The notes: generated from the sequence alone by a model not told the origin. Shown: positions 41,897 to 54,923, counted from the stretch's first letter. The stretch: 64,000 bases of DNA from Haloarcula sp. CBA1129 (GCF_008729015.1 NZ_RKSM01000001.1:3100001-3164000); one strand, 5' to 3'. Numbers and translations are program-made.

Positions 41897-42991
41897 TTAG
41901 ACACCACCCGTCGCCATCAGGAACAGCGCGACGGCGATGACTGCGAACAGCCCGCCGACGAACTTCTTGATGGTCCCGGTATCCAGTGCGGTCGAGACGT
42001 ACGGTGCAATCTGGCCGCCGGTGACGGTCGCGGGCACGGTCCAGATGACCATGTTCCACGGTGTCGATGCGAGGTCGATTGAGTGCGCGCCCGGAACGAG
42101 GCCGCCGCCGAAGACGTGGACCAGCGAGGCGAGGACCGCCGTCAGCGCTACCACGATGTGGTTCGTGCCGATGGCGACCCGGACCGGGACGTCGGTTCGG
42201 AGCATCGAGATGATGCCCAGTTCGCCGACACCGAAGCCGGCCAGTCCTTGGAAGACGCCGCCGATACTGTAGTTCGCGAAGCGTTCGAGATAGCCGCCGC
42301 GCGTGTAGCCGTAGTCGTTGCCGTCGCGGTCGACGCGCGTCACCGTTCCGTTGTCGGCTGTTTCGACGCCGGCCGGCCCGAGTTTGTTGGCGTCGTCGGG
42401 GAGCGTCGTATCGCCGCCGTCAGCTGACACGTCTGGGTCACTGTCGCCTGCTTCGCCCGGCTCCTCGTGGCCGAGGTCGGCCTTGAAAAGCAGGTACGAC
42501 GCCGCCAGCAGGGCGATCCCGAGTAACGCGTGAAACAGCGGTTCCGGGATGACAAACGACAGCAGCGCGCCGGCGATGACAAAGGGCACGCTCCCGAGGA
42601 CGAGGCTTAGCGCGAGCCGTCGGTCGACGAGCCCGTACTGGATGAACGCGAGCGCCGAACTGGAGAGGCCGAACGATTCGCTGATGAGTCCGACCTTCAC
42701 CAGTGTCTCCGGTGTCAGCGTCTCCCCGGCGAGTAGCGGGAAGATGAAGATGAGAAACGGGACGAACAGGGCCGACCCGCTGATACCGACCGTGTTGACG
42801 ATGGTGGCACCGGTGACGAAGGCGATGCAGAGCCACCAGTATTCGAACCAGTAGCCGGTACCCGCGTCAGCGGGCGTCGGTGCGGCGGTGTACACACCGA
42901 CGACGAACAGCAGTGGTGCCAGAAACACGAAGACGTGCTGGTACTTGAGAAACCCCTTCTGGAGTCGACTGGACGGTGACGACGTGGTCAT
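41897..42991 (-). CDS. TSUP/TauE-SafE family anion exporter
   Basis: A 364-residue membrane protein of the sulfite/organosulfonate exporter family. Two homologous helical halves are present: VGISGSALFVPFLIFIFPLL in the first and GFGVGELGIISMLRTDVPVR in the second. A polar cytoplasmic loop of about 50 residues separates them. The ATG at 42991 is taken because it precedes the first helix by a normal distance. It forms a pair with the universal stress protein. Confidence 0.9.
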   Translation of the reverse strand: MTTSSPSSRLQKGFLKYQHVFVFLAPLLFVVGVYTAAPTPADAGTGYWFEYWWLCIAFVTGATIVNTVGISGSALFVPFLIFIFPLLAGETLTPETLVKVGLISESFGLSSSALAFIQYGLVDRRLALSLVLGSVPFVIAGALLSFVIPEPLFHALLGIALLAASYLLFKADLGHEEPGEAGDSDPDVSADGGDTTLPDDANKLGPAGVETADNGTVTRVDRDGNDYGYTRGGYLERFANYSIGGVFQGLAGFGVGELGIISMLRTDVPVRVAIGTNHIVVALTAVLASLVHVFGGGLVPGAHSIDLASTPWNMVIWTVPATVTGGQIAPYVSTALDTGTIKKFVGGLFAVIAVALFLMATGGV

Positions 42992-43156
42992 TGACGCGTG
43001 AAGCCAGCATTGTGAACTATCGCTTAAATCCCTTGTTGTCTGTACTTGTTTCAAAAATGATTGCAAAAACCGGCGAAGACGGCAAAACCGCACGGCTACG
43101 CCGGTAGCCTAATATCCCTAATATTTATTTCACAGCCCGTGGTAACACATATCGTT

Positions 43157-44322
<1,166 letters not shown>

Positions 44323-44361
44323 CGCCCATCCGCCTCGGTGCTGCCGCTTCGCTCGCCCCGC

Positions 44362-44997
44362 TCAGGTGCCTTCGACCAGTCGCTCTAGCTGCTCCGGCGG
44401 AACTGCACCGCGGGCGGCGTGACCGTCGTACGCGAACGTCGGGACGCCGGTGACGCCTTGACGCTTGGCCCCAGTGAATTTCTCGCGGACTTCCGACCGG
44501 AGCGCGTCGTCCGCGAGCGCCGACCGGATTTCGTCGCCGTCGACGCCCGTCTCTCCAGACAGGTCGACCAGCACCTCCTCATCGCCGATGTCCCGTCCGT
44601 CCTGCCACAGCGCCTCGAAGACAGCCACATCGAAGGCCAGCCACGTCTCGTAGTCGTAGTGCTCCTTGACGTAGTAGGAGGCGATCTGGGCGGGCAGCGA
44701 ATCGATGTCGGTGGCGATGTCGAGGTCCATCTCCACGTCGTACTTCTCTTGGAGCCGTCGCACGCCCTGTTTGGCCTGCTCGTAGTAGTCCTCGTCCTTG
44801 CCGTCGTCGACGGAGTGGTCGATGGAGCCGTCGGGGTTGCGCTTCCCGCTCCGGAGGTCGAAGGGATGCCAGTCGATCTCCAGTTCGTCCTTGCGCGTCG
44901 ACTGGTACTGCCTCAGCGATTCGCGCCCGAGATAACAGAACGGGCAGACGTAGTCCGAGAAGACCGTAATCCGCTCGCTCGACTGTGTTTCACTCAT
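44362..44997 (-). CDS. DsbA family oxidoreductase (FrnE-like)
   Basis: A 211-residue DsbA-like protein. The active site VFSDYVCPFCYLGRESL (CPFC) is near residue 18, a helical insertion follows, and the cis-proline is in GVTGVPTFAYDG. There is no signal peptide, so it acts in the cytoplasm like FrnE or 2-hydroxychromene-2-carboxylate isomerase relatives. Confidence 0.9.
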   Translation of the reverse strand: MSETQSSERITVFSDYVCPFCYLGRESLRQYQSTRKDELEIDWHPFDLRSGKRNPDGSIDHSVDDGKDEDYYEQAKQGVRRLQEKYDVEMDLDIATDIDSLPAQIASYYVKEHYDYETWLAFDVAVFEALWQDGRDIGDEEVLVDLSGETGVDGDEIRSALADDALRSEVREKFTGAKRQGVTGVPTFAYDGHAARGAVPPEQLERLVEGT

Positions 44998-45073
44998 ACG
45001 TCCGGGTATGCGTTGCTCGGGGTTAAACGCAGCCACCGTCTGTGTCGGGACAGTGCACGACCGACCGGTTTCG

Positions 45074-46435
45074 CTACGCCCCGTCGTCGACGGCCCCGTG
45101 GACAGCCTCGACGCGCGAGATGAGGGTGTCGGCGGTCGCCCCGAGCAGCAGTACGCGCCCGCCGATACCCATGCCCTCGCGGCCGACGACGGCGACCGGT
45201 GTTTCGTCACTGGTCCCGAACGCCCGGTCGACGCCCCACCGTGTCGCGGCGTCATCGGCAACGTCATCCGGTCGCTCGCTGGGGTCGTACGTGGCGATAG
45301 CGCCGTCTAGCGATGCCAACGCGTCCTTGACGGCGTCGGTCAGCCGGCAATCGACAGCGAACCGGACCGCAGGGTCGTGCTCGCGGGCGGCAAGCAGAGC
45401 GCGAGCCACCGTCGTCGACGCGCCGAAGCGGACGCCACGGTTCGGCCGGACACCGTCCATCGTCCGGGCGATACGACCCTCGACGGCCGCAACCGAATCC
45501 GGCGTCTCCGCGTAGGGCGTCGCACCGGCGACAGTCAGCCCCCGCTCGGGGACCAGTGTCGACACGTCCAGCTCAACGAGCGTCGACACGACCCGTTCGA
45601 CGGCCTCACTCGTCGAACGCCGCGCGGCATCGTTGCGCGTCTGAACGAGGTGGTGGACCGAACCCGGTCCCTCGCCGACATCGATGTTGTACCGGACCGC
45701 GCTCGCAAGCAGGTCGATGCCGCCGCCGACTGCCGTCGACAGGTCGTCACCATGAGCTAACTGCGTCGCAATGGCCGAGGAGAGCGTACAGCCGGAGCCG
45801 TGCGTGGCCTCGGTGTCGATGCGGTCGTGGCGGAACGTCGTCACCTCGTCCTCGGTCACGAGGATGTCGACGACGGTGTCGCCGGGAACGTGGCCACCCT
45901 TTACGAGCACACTGTTAGCCCCCATCTCGACGAGGTCCCGGCCCGCCTGTTTCGCGGCGTCGGGATCGTCGATATCGCGGCCGGTCAGGACGGCGGCCTC
46001 GTCGGCGTTGGGCGTGACGACCGCTGCTTCGGCGATGAGGTCCTCGTAGGCGGCCTCCGCTTCGGGGGCCAGCAGTCGGTCGCCAGACGCTGCCACCATC
46101 ACCGGGTCGACGACGAGGTTCGGCAAATCGGCGGCGTGTTCCACGACGAGGTCGATAACCTCGCTTGCTGCGAGCATCCCCGTCTTGACCGCGGCCACGT
46201 CGAAATCTTCTGTGACGGCCTCAAGCTGGGCCTCGATCTCGGCAAGCGGGAGCAGATGCTGGCCCTGTACGCCTGTGGTGTTCTGTGCCGTGACGCTCGT
46301 GATCGCACTGGTGCCGAAGCCGCCACAGGCCTCAATGGCCTTGAGGTCAGCTTGGATACCGGCCCCGCCACCGGAGTCGCTGCCGGCGATTGTCAACACG
46401 ACTGGCGGTGTCACTGGGGCATCCGCTCGTGTCAT
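45074..46435 (-). CDS. thiD: ThiD-ThiN fusion (HMP/HMP-P kinase with thiamine-phosphate synthase domain)
   Basis: A 453-residue thiamine biosynthesis enzyme. Residues ~7-265 are ThiD, which phosphorylates hydroxymethylpyrimidine: [44 protein letters not shown] and the catalytic [13 protein letters not shown]. Residues ~275-453 are ThiN, fused in many archaea, which can couple HMP-PP and thiazole phosphate. In ThiN I see [14 protein letters not shown] and [16 protein letters not shown]. Whether its catalytic Arg and His are kept was not determined. The ATG at 46435 starts just before the first strand. Confidence 0.93.
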   Translation of the reverse strand: MTRADAPVTPPVVLTIAGSDSGGGAGIQADLKAIEACGGFGTSAITSVTAQNTTGVQGQHLLPLAEIEAQLEAVTEDFDVAAVKTGMLAASEVIDLVVEHAADLPNLVVDPVMVAASGDRLLAPEAEAAYEDLIAEAAVVTPNADEAAVLTGRDIDDPDAAKQAGRDLVEMGANSVLVKGGHVPGDTVVDILVTEDEVTTFRHDRIDTEATHGSGCTLSSAIATQLAHGDDLSTAVGGGIDLLASAVRYNIDVGEGPGSVHHLVQTRNDAARRSTSEAVERVVSTLVELDVSTLVPERGLTVAGATPYAETPDSVAAVEGRIARTMDGVRPNRGVRFGASTTVARALLAAREHDPAVRFAVDCRLTDAVKDALASLDGAIATYDPSERPDDVADDAATRWGVDRAFGTSDETPVAVVGREGMGIGGRVLLLGATADTLISRVEAVHGAVDDGA

Positions 46436-46507
46436 GTCTGATGCGTTCACCGGCGGCCACATATCGGTGCTGGTCTCTCAGCTCGACTATATTCTGTGGG
46501 ACTATCC

Positions 46508-46533
46508 TAGTATGCTAATAATACTTCATACTA
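46508..46533. promoter_or_regulatory. Inverted repeat in the thiD-thiN/DUF7331 divergent promoter
   Basis: TAGTATG (46508-46514) and CATACTA (46527-46533) are a perfect 7-bp inverted repeat with 12 bp between. On the minus strand a TATA-like gaatatag (about 46489-46496) follows towards thiD. On the plus strand acatttattt (about 46543-46552) precedes the small DUF7331-like gene. The position suits a regulator of one or both genes. Confidence 0.45.
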
Positions 46534-46584
46534 CATTTGGGAAACATTTATTTGAGACCATGTCGGATGTGACTTTGTACCACA

Positions 46585-46749
46585 ATGGAACCAGCGTCGC
46601 GCGATACTACCGACTCCGACGAGCAGTACGGCAGCTTCACTACTGGCGGCGGCGACGTCGTCGTCTACGACACCGAGAATCCGACCGCATGGCTGCAATC
46701 GAGCTATGCGGTACAGGTTGGCTGCTCCTCGGAGCGAAAGTCGGCCTGA
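46585..46749 (+). CDS. 54-residue DUF7331-like protein
   Basis: Small acidic protein: [20 protein letters not shown] then [15 protein letters not shown]. This matches my memory of the haloarchaeal DUF7331 family. It is soluble with beta-rich character and no known function. Its stop lies 5 bp before the end of the convergent EamA transporter gene. Confidence 0.75.
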   Translation: MEPASRDTTDSDEQYGSFTTGGGDVVVYDTENPTAWLQSSYAVQVGCSSERKSA

Positions 46750-46754
46750 CCTTC

Positions 46755-47687
46755 TTACCCCACCGATATCATTGCGATACCGACGATAGCCAGCCCTGCA
46801 GCGGCTAGGCGTGCCCGGAAGTGTGCCTCATCGAGAATAACCGCACCCAGAATGACGGCGATGATAGCCTGCCCGTTGACGATAGGCGAAACGATACTCG
46901 CCGGGAGCAACTGGAAAGACAGTAACACGATGTGATTCGCGTAGGCGACGAACATCGCCGCGACGACGAATTTCGGGAGGTCCGCCCGCCACCCCGGAGG
47001 GATCTGGTATCGGAACGCGAGCGGCGCCATCAACGCAGCGATGCCGACGGCCATCACCGGGATGTACGTCGTCGGCTCGATGGCCAGTTCCTGCATCAGC
47101 ACCCGCTTGCTTACATCGACGAGTGCGAACGCCGCAGCCGACAGCAAGGCTAGCTGTGCGGGCCGGGACTGCCGAGCCCGTTTGAGCGGAGCCAGTAACG
47201 CCGTCCCTTGCCAGTTTGCGACGTAGACGGCGGCGGTCGCGACGACGACACCGCTGACCTGTAGCGGCGAGAGGTGCTGGCCCAGCAGTCCGACTTCCAG
47301 CGGCAACACGAACACGGGGACGATTTTGCTAATCGGTGACACGTAAGAGACTTCGCCGACGCGGATCGCCCGAAAGAGAGTGAGCAGTCCCACCGCCGTC
47401 ACCGCCGTCACGGCGAGCACTGACGCAAGGACGCTGATACGGTTTCCTGCTGGGAGGAAGGGCTCGTTGCTGACGAAGACGATGGGGAGGTAGACGATGG
47501 GAACTAGGCTGTACGTAAGCAGCAGGAACACCGGCGACGGGTACTCGGTGAACCACCGCTTCATCACGAACAGGTACACCCCAAACACCAGCGCCGACAG
47601 GACGGCGTACGCGATTCCGACGTTCACGGTTGACAACGGCCGGCCGTCCGCAATAACTGTTCCCTTCGGGATCGTGTCAGGAACCAC
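46755..47687 (-). CDS. EamA/DMT superfamily transporter
   Basis: A protein of up to 310 residues with ten hydrophobic helices in two EamA halves. The first opens [20 protein letters not shown] and the second [20 protein letters not shown]. Most members export or import metabolites. The GTG start at 47687 overlaps the surface-protein gene by 11 nt. An internal GTG at 47627, just before the first helix, is an equally plausible start giving 290 residues. Confidence 0.85.
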   Translation of the reverse strand: MVPDTIPKGTVIADGRPLSTVNVGIAYAVLSALVFGVYLFVMKRWFTEYPSPVFLLLTYSLVPIVYLPIVFVSNEPFLPAGNRISVLASVLAVTAVTAVGLLTLFRAIRVGEVSYVSPISKIVPVFVLPLEVGLLGQHLSPLQVSGVVVATAAVYVANWQGTALLAPLKRARQSRPAQLALLSAAAFALVDVSKRVLMQELAIEPTTYIPVMAVGIAALMAPLAFRYQIPPGWRADLPKFVVAAMFVAYANHIVLLSFQLLPASIVSPIVNGQAIIAVILGAVILDEAHFRARLAAAGLAIVGIAMISVG

Positions 47688-49989
47688 GCTGGCGGGCGAT
47701 CAGGGCCGCGACCAACACTGCGAGGCCAGCCACGAATGCGGTAAAGCCGTCGCCCTCTCCGGCTGTTGTCCGTGTGTTTGTGGGCGTGTCCGTCTGAACC
47801 CGAGTCGGTTTCGCCGTCTCCGTCGACACGAGTACGTCGACCGCTGTCGCGGCCCGTCCGTCACCCGCCGACAGCGACACCGTGCCGGGCTCGTCGAGGG
47901 CGACCGTCCGCGTGACTGTCCTCGTCGCCTGTGGCGGGAGATACAGCCGCTGTTCGGCGAACACGATGCCGTCGCGGCGGAACTCGACCGCTATTGTTCC
48001 CGGAATATCGTTGGCGTTGGCGACAGTGGCGGTCACGTCGACCCTGTCCCCCTGCCTGACTTCGCGTGGACTCACGGCGACGTCGGTTACGCTGGCCGCT
48101 GCTGGTTCTGACACGATGACTGTGACAGTGTCGCCGTCGACGCTGACCACGTATCGGCCGGGGTCAGCGAACGTGTGTGTTATCTCGACCTCGGTCCGTA
48201 CCCCCGGTTCGATCTGGCCCTGTTTCGCGGCGACGACGGTCTCGTTGACCGCCAGCGTCAGGTTGTACGTCCCCGCCTCACCGCCGGCGTTCTCGACGAC
48301 CGCGTCGACGGCAAGTGTTTCGTTCGTCGCTAGCTGAATCGACTCGCTCCCACCGACTGGTGCGTCTGACCGGTAGAGACTATCTGCGCGGTAGGCATCC
48401 GTTCGGTCGACCGGTGGGAGGCTGTAGCCGATACGGGCGGGAATCGCACCGAACAACCGCCGGTGTGTCGTCTCGTTCCACATCGCCACCGTCGCTGTCG
48501 TTTCGGTCTCCGTCGCGGTCGTATTTCGGACGCTTGCGCCACCAGCGGCCTCGACCTCGGTGAGAAACTGCGATTGCGTGACCGGGTCACGATAGCCGTT
48601 TAGCGACTGAAACACGCTCTGGAGTGTCTGGTTGCGGTCAGTGGCTGAGCGGATATGGACGTCGGTCCGTCCGGCGACGAGCGCACCCTTCCAGTAGTTC
48701 GCGTCGTTCGTCCAACTCGACCGGTCCGTCAGCGCCACATCGCTGTAGACGGGCCGGCCGCCTGCTGCGAGCTGTGTCTGGAACTCGTCGAACCCGATCC
48801 GGTCCTGTTCTAGGGTCAGGACAGCGGCGTAGTACGTCGCCCAGCCCTCGACCGTCCACCGCGTCTCCCGCGTCGCCTCGTAGGCCTGCCGGCTGTGGAC
48901 GTACTCGTGGAGCCAGACGTTGTTGGCGGTGTCCAGCGTCTGCCGGGACTGGACCCACATGTCCGCGTCACCGATCTGGTACCCCTCGACGCCCCAGTCG
49001 ACGGCCCCGGACGGTGCGGCGACGACGAACACCTGCTCGTCACGGTCGCCGACTCGGAGCGCGTTCGACGCGTTCGCCATTGCGTCGAGGACAGAAATCG
49101 GCGAGGCCGTCATCGTCGCCCGCTCTGGCACAGCCAGCGTGAACGTCTGGTTGTGTGCCGTCTCCCTGAACGTCGCCACTTCGCCGAGGTACACGATCTC
49201 CGCGCCCGCTGCCCCCGGTCCTGCAGTCCGGAGTGTGCGGTTGTACCTGACGGGGTCCTGACCAGTGTAGCGCCAGCGCGTCGGTGTCAGTGACCGGGTG
49301 AGCAGCGCCCACTCACCCGTATCGACGCTGAGATACCGGCCCCCGGCTCCCTCTGGACCGCTCTTTTCGATGGTCTGGTTCGGGTTGATGCGGTAGCTGA
49401 TCGTCGCTGGCCCCGGTGTCTCGTCCCACTCAAACACGGACTCGTTGACACGCTCGAACCCGTCTGTTTCGGTCACTGTCGCCGCTGCTGGGACGTGCGT
49501 TTCGAGGCCAACGACCCGGTCCGGGACCTCGTAGGTCAGGGTCACCGCGACTTCGCCCGGCTCTTCCGGCACACGCGCGTAGGTCTGTGTCTGCTGAATC
49601 ACGTCACCGTCGCCGGTCTGTGTCGCACCCGATGTGGCCGTCCCTGTCTCCATGTTTGCCGCCGTCGCAGCGGCCGCTCCGGCCGCGTCTCCACCCTGTT
49701 CTCGTGGCTTCCGCCGATGCGTGTCGGCGCTTCGTGTTCGGACCAGCGAGCTGTTCGACCCGTTGCTGGCTGTCGCTGGCTGCACTGACTCGACTGTCGG
49801 TCCACGCTGTTCCGACGCCGGACCGGCTCTGTACGTACAGTTCTCGGCGCTGACTCCAACTGCTGTTCCGTCGCTGGCCCCGGCCGGTACGTGGTCAGTG
49901 GTCGCCGCCACCGGGAGCGACGCGATTCCCCCACCGAGGAGAAGGACCACGAGTCCGACGGCCACCACGCGCCGGGGTGCAACAAACAT
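47677..49989 (-). CDS. Surface protein with gluzincin-like HExxH motif and CARDB-type domains
   Basis: A 770-residue exported protein. The signal peptide is at residues 1-29. A disordered Thr/Ala region (about 30-130) precedes a central domain containing HEYVH at 361-365 and a third possible zinc ligand Glu381 (WTVEGW), the pattern of an M1/M61-like metallopeptidase. Two CARDB-like beta-sandwiches follow (about 540-640 and 640-720). The end is a Thr-rich stretch, GEGDGF, a hydrophobic helix and RQRGS, resembling the PGF-CTERM surface-anchoring signal without the exact motif. Substrates unknown; it may process S-layer or secreted proteins. Confidence 0.75.
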   Translation of the reverse strand: MFVAPRRVVAVGLVVLLLGGGIASLPVAATTDHVPAGASDGTAVGVSAENCTYRAGPASEQRGPTVESVQPATASNGSNSSLVRTRSADTHRRKPREQGGDAAGAAAATAANMETGTATSGATQTGDGDVIQQTQTYARVPEEPGEVAVTLTYEVPDRVVGLETHVPAAATVTETDGFERVNESVFEWDETPGPATISYRINPNQTIEKSGPEGAGGRYLSVDTGEWALLTRSLTPTRWRYTGQDPVRYNRTLRTAGPGAAGAEIVYLGEVATFRETAHNQTFTLAVPERATMTASPISVLDAMANASNALRVGDRDEQVFVVAAPSGAVDWGVEGYQIGDADMWVQSRQTLDTANNVWLHEYVHSRQAYEATRETRWTVEGWATYYAAVLTLEQDRIGFDEFQTQLAAGGRPVYSDVALTDRSSWTNDANYWKGALVAGRTDVHIRSATDRNQTLQSVFQSLNGYRDPVTQSQFLTEVEAAGGASVRNTTATETETTATVAMWNETTHRRLFGAIPARIGYSLPPVDRTDAYRADSLYRSDAPVGGSESIQLATNETLAVDAVVENAGGEAGTYNLTLAVNETVVAAKQGQIEPGVRTEVEITHTFADPGRYVVSVDGDTVTVIVSEPAAASVTDVAVSPREVRQGDRVDVTATVANANDIPGTIAVEFRRDGIVFAEQRLYLPPQATRTVTRTVALDEPGTVSLSAGDGRAATAVDVLVSTETAKPTRVQTDTPTNTRTTAGEGDGFTAFVAGLAVLVAALIARQRGS

Positions 49990-50235
49990 TGCGAACAGTT
50001 ACCGCCCCATGGTTGAAATAGTTGACCGCCGACCATGAGGGTTGGTCACAGACGCTAACTTCTATCTCGGCCGATCGTTGCCGTAACTTCTCACGAGGGC
50101 AAAACAGCCAGACCTGAACCACTCGTGGCCGGCCGCAGCGGATACTTGCGGGCAGACCAAGCTGAAAAGCTGGCGAGCAGGCCACAGCAGGCGCTTGCCA
50201 CGGCGCTCTCACGAGAACCGTTGGCAGTCAGGAGT

Positions 50236-50553
<318 letters not shown>

Positions 50554-50573
50554 CTATTAAACACTGTCGGGGA

Positions 50574-52802
50574 CTACCGGTCGGAGACGATTCCATTGGC
50601 GATCTCGACGGCTTCGTCGGCCATCGCCTCATCGACCTCGCCACCGTACCGAAGCTGTTCACGCAACGTTGCCAGCCGCCGAACCCGGCTATCGGCCTCT
50701 ATCGCGTCGAGATACGACCGAACCGTCTCACCGTTCTCGCGATGTCGGTGCTCCTTCGCGAGGACGTACATAGCCCGCTGGAACGCCTGCTCGATGTCGG
50801 TTTCGGGGTCCACGCGCCGCTGGTAGCGCAGCCACATCGTTCGATACGCCCGCTCACTGAGGCCGGTCCGTCGTGCGCCCGCTGCGATGCCGAGCAGCGC
50901 GACAACGCCGAGCGTCATTTCCTCGCGCGACGGGAGGTCCGGAAGACTCAGCCTCGTCTCGTCGCCTGTATCCGCGCGCTCCGTGGGACTCGTTTCTGTG
51001 TCGGTCTCCGTGGCTGTTGGCGTCTCTGTCGGCTCTGACTCGGTGCTCTCGGTTTCGGTCAGCGGCGCGGGCGTCGACGTGTCGGCCGGCGTGTACTGCT
51101 CTACGGGGATGCCGTCGCCGACAGTCGGGGATGATTCGTCCGGGCTCGTGTCCTCGATACGCTGCTGTCTGATTTCTTCGCGCGGTCCGGACGGTGTGGG
51201 GTCGAACTGCACCCAGCCTTGGCCGGGAAAGTACACCTCGACCCATGCGTGAGAGTTGAGCCCGCGCACGACCCACTGGTCCTCGTCGATTCGCTGGCCG
51301 GACGTGTACCCGACGGTCATGCGCGCCGGGATGCCTTGGGTCCGGAGCATCGTCGCCATCGTCGTCGCGAAGTAGACGCAGTACCCCTCGTCCATCTCGA
51401 AGAGGAAAGCGTCGGCGACGTTGAAGTCAGGTCGGTCGACGTCAAGTGAGTAGCCCTTGCTCTCCTGCAGCCACCGTTCGACGACCAGTGCCGTCTCGTA
51501 GGGGTTTTCGGCGTTCGCAGTGAGGATAGCGGTCCGCTCCGTGACCCGGGCCGGCGTGCTGTCGGGGAGCTGGGTGTACAGCTCCGCAGTCGTATCGTCG
51601 TAGTCAGTGCCAGCCTCACGCAGCCCGTCCGGGGTCGCCACGAGCAGTTCGCTCCTGACCTGATAGCTGTCCCCTGTCGACAGCGTGCCGTCCGGCTGGA
51701 ACCCGCCCTCGTTGGAGACAGAGACAGACGCCTCCCCCGAGTAGCGGACAGGCTTCCATGCGGCCGGGACGGTTCCAATGGTCGACTCCGCCCGGAACTC
51801 CTGTCGAAGCGTCCGGGTTTCCCCCGGTGGGCTGTCGAGGCGCTGGTCGTCGTACGGGATGGGGTTCCCCGTCCGAACCCACCCGTTGCCGGTGTAGCGG
51901 TCGTAAGAGGTGACCCGCCAGTAGCGCGGTTCCTCGCTTTCGACCGTGTACCGTATCTCCGGGGTCAACGAGATGCTCCCGCGTACTGAGAGGGACTCCC
52001 CGGCGTCGAAGAGGCTCCCCTCGACGGTCTGGCCGTCCGACCCGTCGTCGTACGACAGCCAACTGCCGCGGGTGAACGGCACCTGTGACAGCGCCGCTGG
52101 GATAACGATTATCGCCGCCAGCTGTTCGAGGACGGCGCGCCGTCCGGTGTCGATACCCTCGCTGTCGTCGCTGGGCTGGTCCTCCCCCACGGCGACCGCA
52201 CCGGGCCGCTTCGTCAGGTCCGCCGGTTCGTCCGTCGACAGCGTATCGAGCGTCCCGAAGCCGATGGTCGCCGCGATGCCGACCACGCCCAGCAGTGTGG
52301 TCACCACACCGGCGTCAGTCGTCAGGGCGAAGAACGCGAGCGCTGTGCCGGCCGTCAGCGTCGCCGTCACGTACCACCGTCGCAACGCGAAGTACCACGT
52401 CAGAAACACCGGGGCCGGCGCGAACGACAGTACCCACAGCCTGACCTTGGCGATCTGGAGCAGCGACCGCCCGGTCAGCAGGGCGGCGGTGTCAGCCAGC
52501 AGCTCCGTCACCGCCGGGTCCGTCGAGAGGTTCAGGATGTACGCGCCGAGCCCGCCGGCGAACAGCATTGCGCCGACACCGACCGCCAGCGTCGGCCTGA
52601 GCACGCGGGCCAACAGCGTCGCGCCGACGAACGAGAGTGCAACGAGTGCCAGAAACAGCGTCGGGTCGCCGACCACGTCGCTGAGATAGTACATCGTCCG
52701 CAGCGGCGCACCGATAGCCAGCGCCGCCGCAAGCAGGGCCAGTATCCGCGACCCGCTCCATGGGAGCCGGTCGCGGACCTGTTCCGTGACGGCGGCGCTC
52801 AT
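50574..52802 (-). CDS. TgpA-type transglutaminase-like membrane protein (DUF3488)
   Basis: A 742-residue protein. Six N-terminal helices (to about residue 200) lead to an external transglutaminase-like domain. Its Cys is in MDEGYCVYFATTMATMLRTQ, its His in GLNSHAWVEVYFPGQGW, and its Asp in QFDPTPSGPREE. A Thr-rich linker (SESEPTETPTATETDTE), another helix and a C-terminal cytoplasmic DUF4129-like tail follow. With DUF58 and MoxR it forms a conserved cluster of unknown exact function. Its ATG overlaps the DUF58 gene by 4 nt. Confidence 0.92.
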   Translation of the reverse strand: MSAAVTEQVRDRLPWSGSRILALLAAALAIGAPLRTMYYLSDVVGDPTLFLALVALSFVGATLLARVLRPTLAVGVGAMLFAGGLGAYILNLSTDPAVTELLADTAALLTGRSLLQIAKVRLWVLSFAPAPVFLTWYFALRRWYVTATLTAGTALAFFALTTDAGVVTTLLGVVGIAATIGFGTLDTLSTDEPADLTKRPGAVAVGEDQPSDDSEGIDTGRRAVLEQLAAIIVIPAALSQVPFTRGSWLSYDDGSDGQTVEGSLFDAGESLSVRGSISLTPEIRYTVESEEPRYWRVTSYDRYTGNGWVRTGNPIPYDDQRLDSPPGETRTLRQEFRAESTIGTVPAAWKPVRYSGEASVSVSNEGGFQPDGTLSTGDSYQVRSELLVATPDGLREAGTDYDDTTAELYTQLPDSTPARVTERTAILTANAENPYETALVVERWLQESKGYSLDVDRPDFNVADAFLFEMDEGYCVYFATTMATMLRTQGIPARMTVGYTSGQRIDEDQWVVRGLNSHAWVEVYFPGQGWVQFDPTPSGPREEIRQQRIEDTSPDESSPTVGDGIPVEQYTPADTSTPAPLTETESTESEPTETPTATETDTETSPTERADTGDETRLSLPDLPSREEMTLGVVALLGIAAGARRTGLSERAYRTMWLRYQRRVDPETDIEQAFQRAMYVLAKEHRHRENGETVRSYLDAIEADSRVRRLATLREQLRYGGEVDEAMADEAVEIANGIVSDR

Positions 52803-53769
52803 CCGTTCACCTCGCCCGCGATGGGGTTGTCCCGACTCGCGGTTACGTCAGCGAAAGATCGGCGGCGACCGTCGACCGACACCGTGACGCCGTCACCGTT
52901 GGCTGTGATGACCACGTCGGCGTCGTCCACGCGGTCGGTTCGGCCCGCGTCAGCCCGGGCCAGCAGTTCGAGGAGCCGCGTCCGGTGGGTGTCGCCGTAC
53001 CCCTGTTCGACAGCACCGTTCGGGACGGCGAGTTCGACCGCGAGACCGCTTTCCAGTGCGGCCGTCGCGATGGTGGCCGCTGCGGCGGCCATCTCGTCGG
53101 CGTATCCCTCACTGGCCGCTGCGGCGACGAGCAGGCTCCTGTCGCTCCGGCTGTCAGTGAACTCCTTGACCAGCAGGTCCTCGCGCTTGGCGCTGGATTT
53201 CCAGTGGACGTCCCGCAGCGAGTCGCCGCTGACGTACTCACGTAGCCGGTCGAACGACTGCCGGTCCTTGCTTTCCGGTGAAAACGTTCGCGTGAACGCC
53301 TCCTGACCACCCAGCTGATAGACGGGGGGATACACCAGCACGTCGGTCATGCTGTCGATGGTGTAGGTCTCCGCGACGAGCCCCAGCGCGTCCGTCACCG
53401 TCGCCTCGATGGGGCCGACCTGTTGCTCGCCCCGGGCCGCGTAGGTGACCCGGTAGGTCACCGTCGCCGGGAGGGACTTGGTTACTGCCGTCTCCCCCTC
53501 TAACCCTTCGGAGAGTCGGTCGGTTATCGTCGCGATGCCGCTGCCGTCGACCCGGAACTCGACGGGTTTCGTCTCGCCGGGAAAGCCGCGCCGGAGCCGG
53601 CCCCGTTCGACAGTTGGCGCGCCGTTCCAGCGGACCTGCACGGCGGCGGCGAACACGCCGACGAACAATGGGCCGGCGACGGCAGTGAGCCCGGGTTGAC
53701 CGTATCTGGCGCTGATCAGGAGGGCGGCGACGGCAAAGACGAGGACGGCGAAACCGCGTCGTGTCGGTC

Positions 53770-53773
<4 letters not shown>
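52799..53773 (-). CDS. DUF58 domain protein
   Basis: A 324-residue membrane-bound protein. Two N-terminal helices lead to a beta-rich region and the DUF58 signature FDRLREYVSGDSLRDVHWKS followed by SAKREDLLVKEF. A vWA-like C-terminal domain follows. Encoded between MoxR and TgpA with 4-nt overlaps at both ends, so the three are co-translated. Confidence 0.93.
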
Positions 53774-54729
<956 letters not shown>

Positions 54730-54923
54730 AGTCGCGATCTCGTGGGACGACGCCGCGGCACGGGGACTGGTGGAATAGTCTGTCCTGTCGACCAGTAAGT
54801 GTCTTGTGTGGTCCGCCACATCCTCCGGGCCGTTCAGTTGTACCCACGCCTACGGCGTGAGCGTATGTAACTCTGTGGATGAGTGAGAACAACACACGTC
54901 CGCTTGACGGCCGGTAGCGCCGT

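Noticed and set aside
46585-46749. DUF7331-like gene as a riboswitch or thiamine leader peptide
   Set aside because: It is on the strand opposite to thiD-thiN and has its own TATA-like box; no thiamine-binding RNA fold was seen.
49990-50235. Small gene or RNA between the HExxH protein and aIF1
   Set aside because: No frame or paired structure stood out; it is treated as ordinary intergenic DNA.
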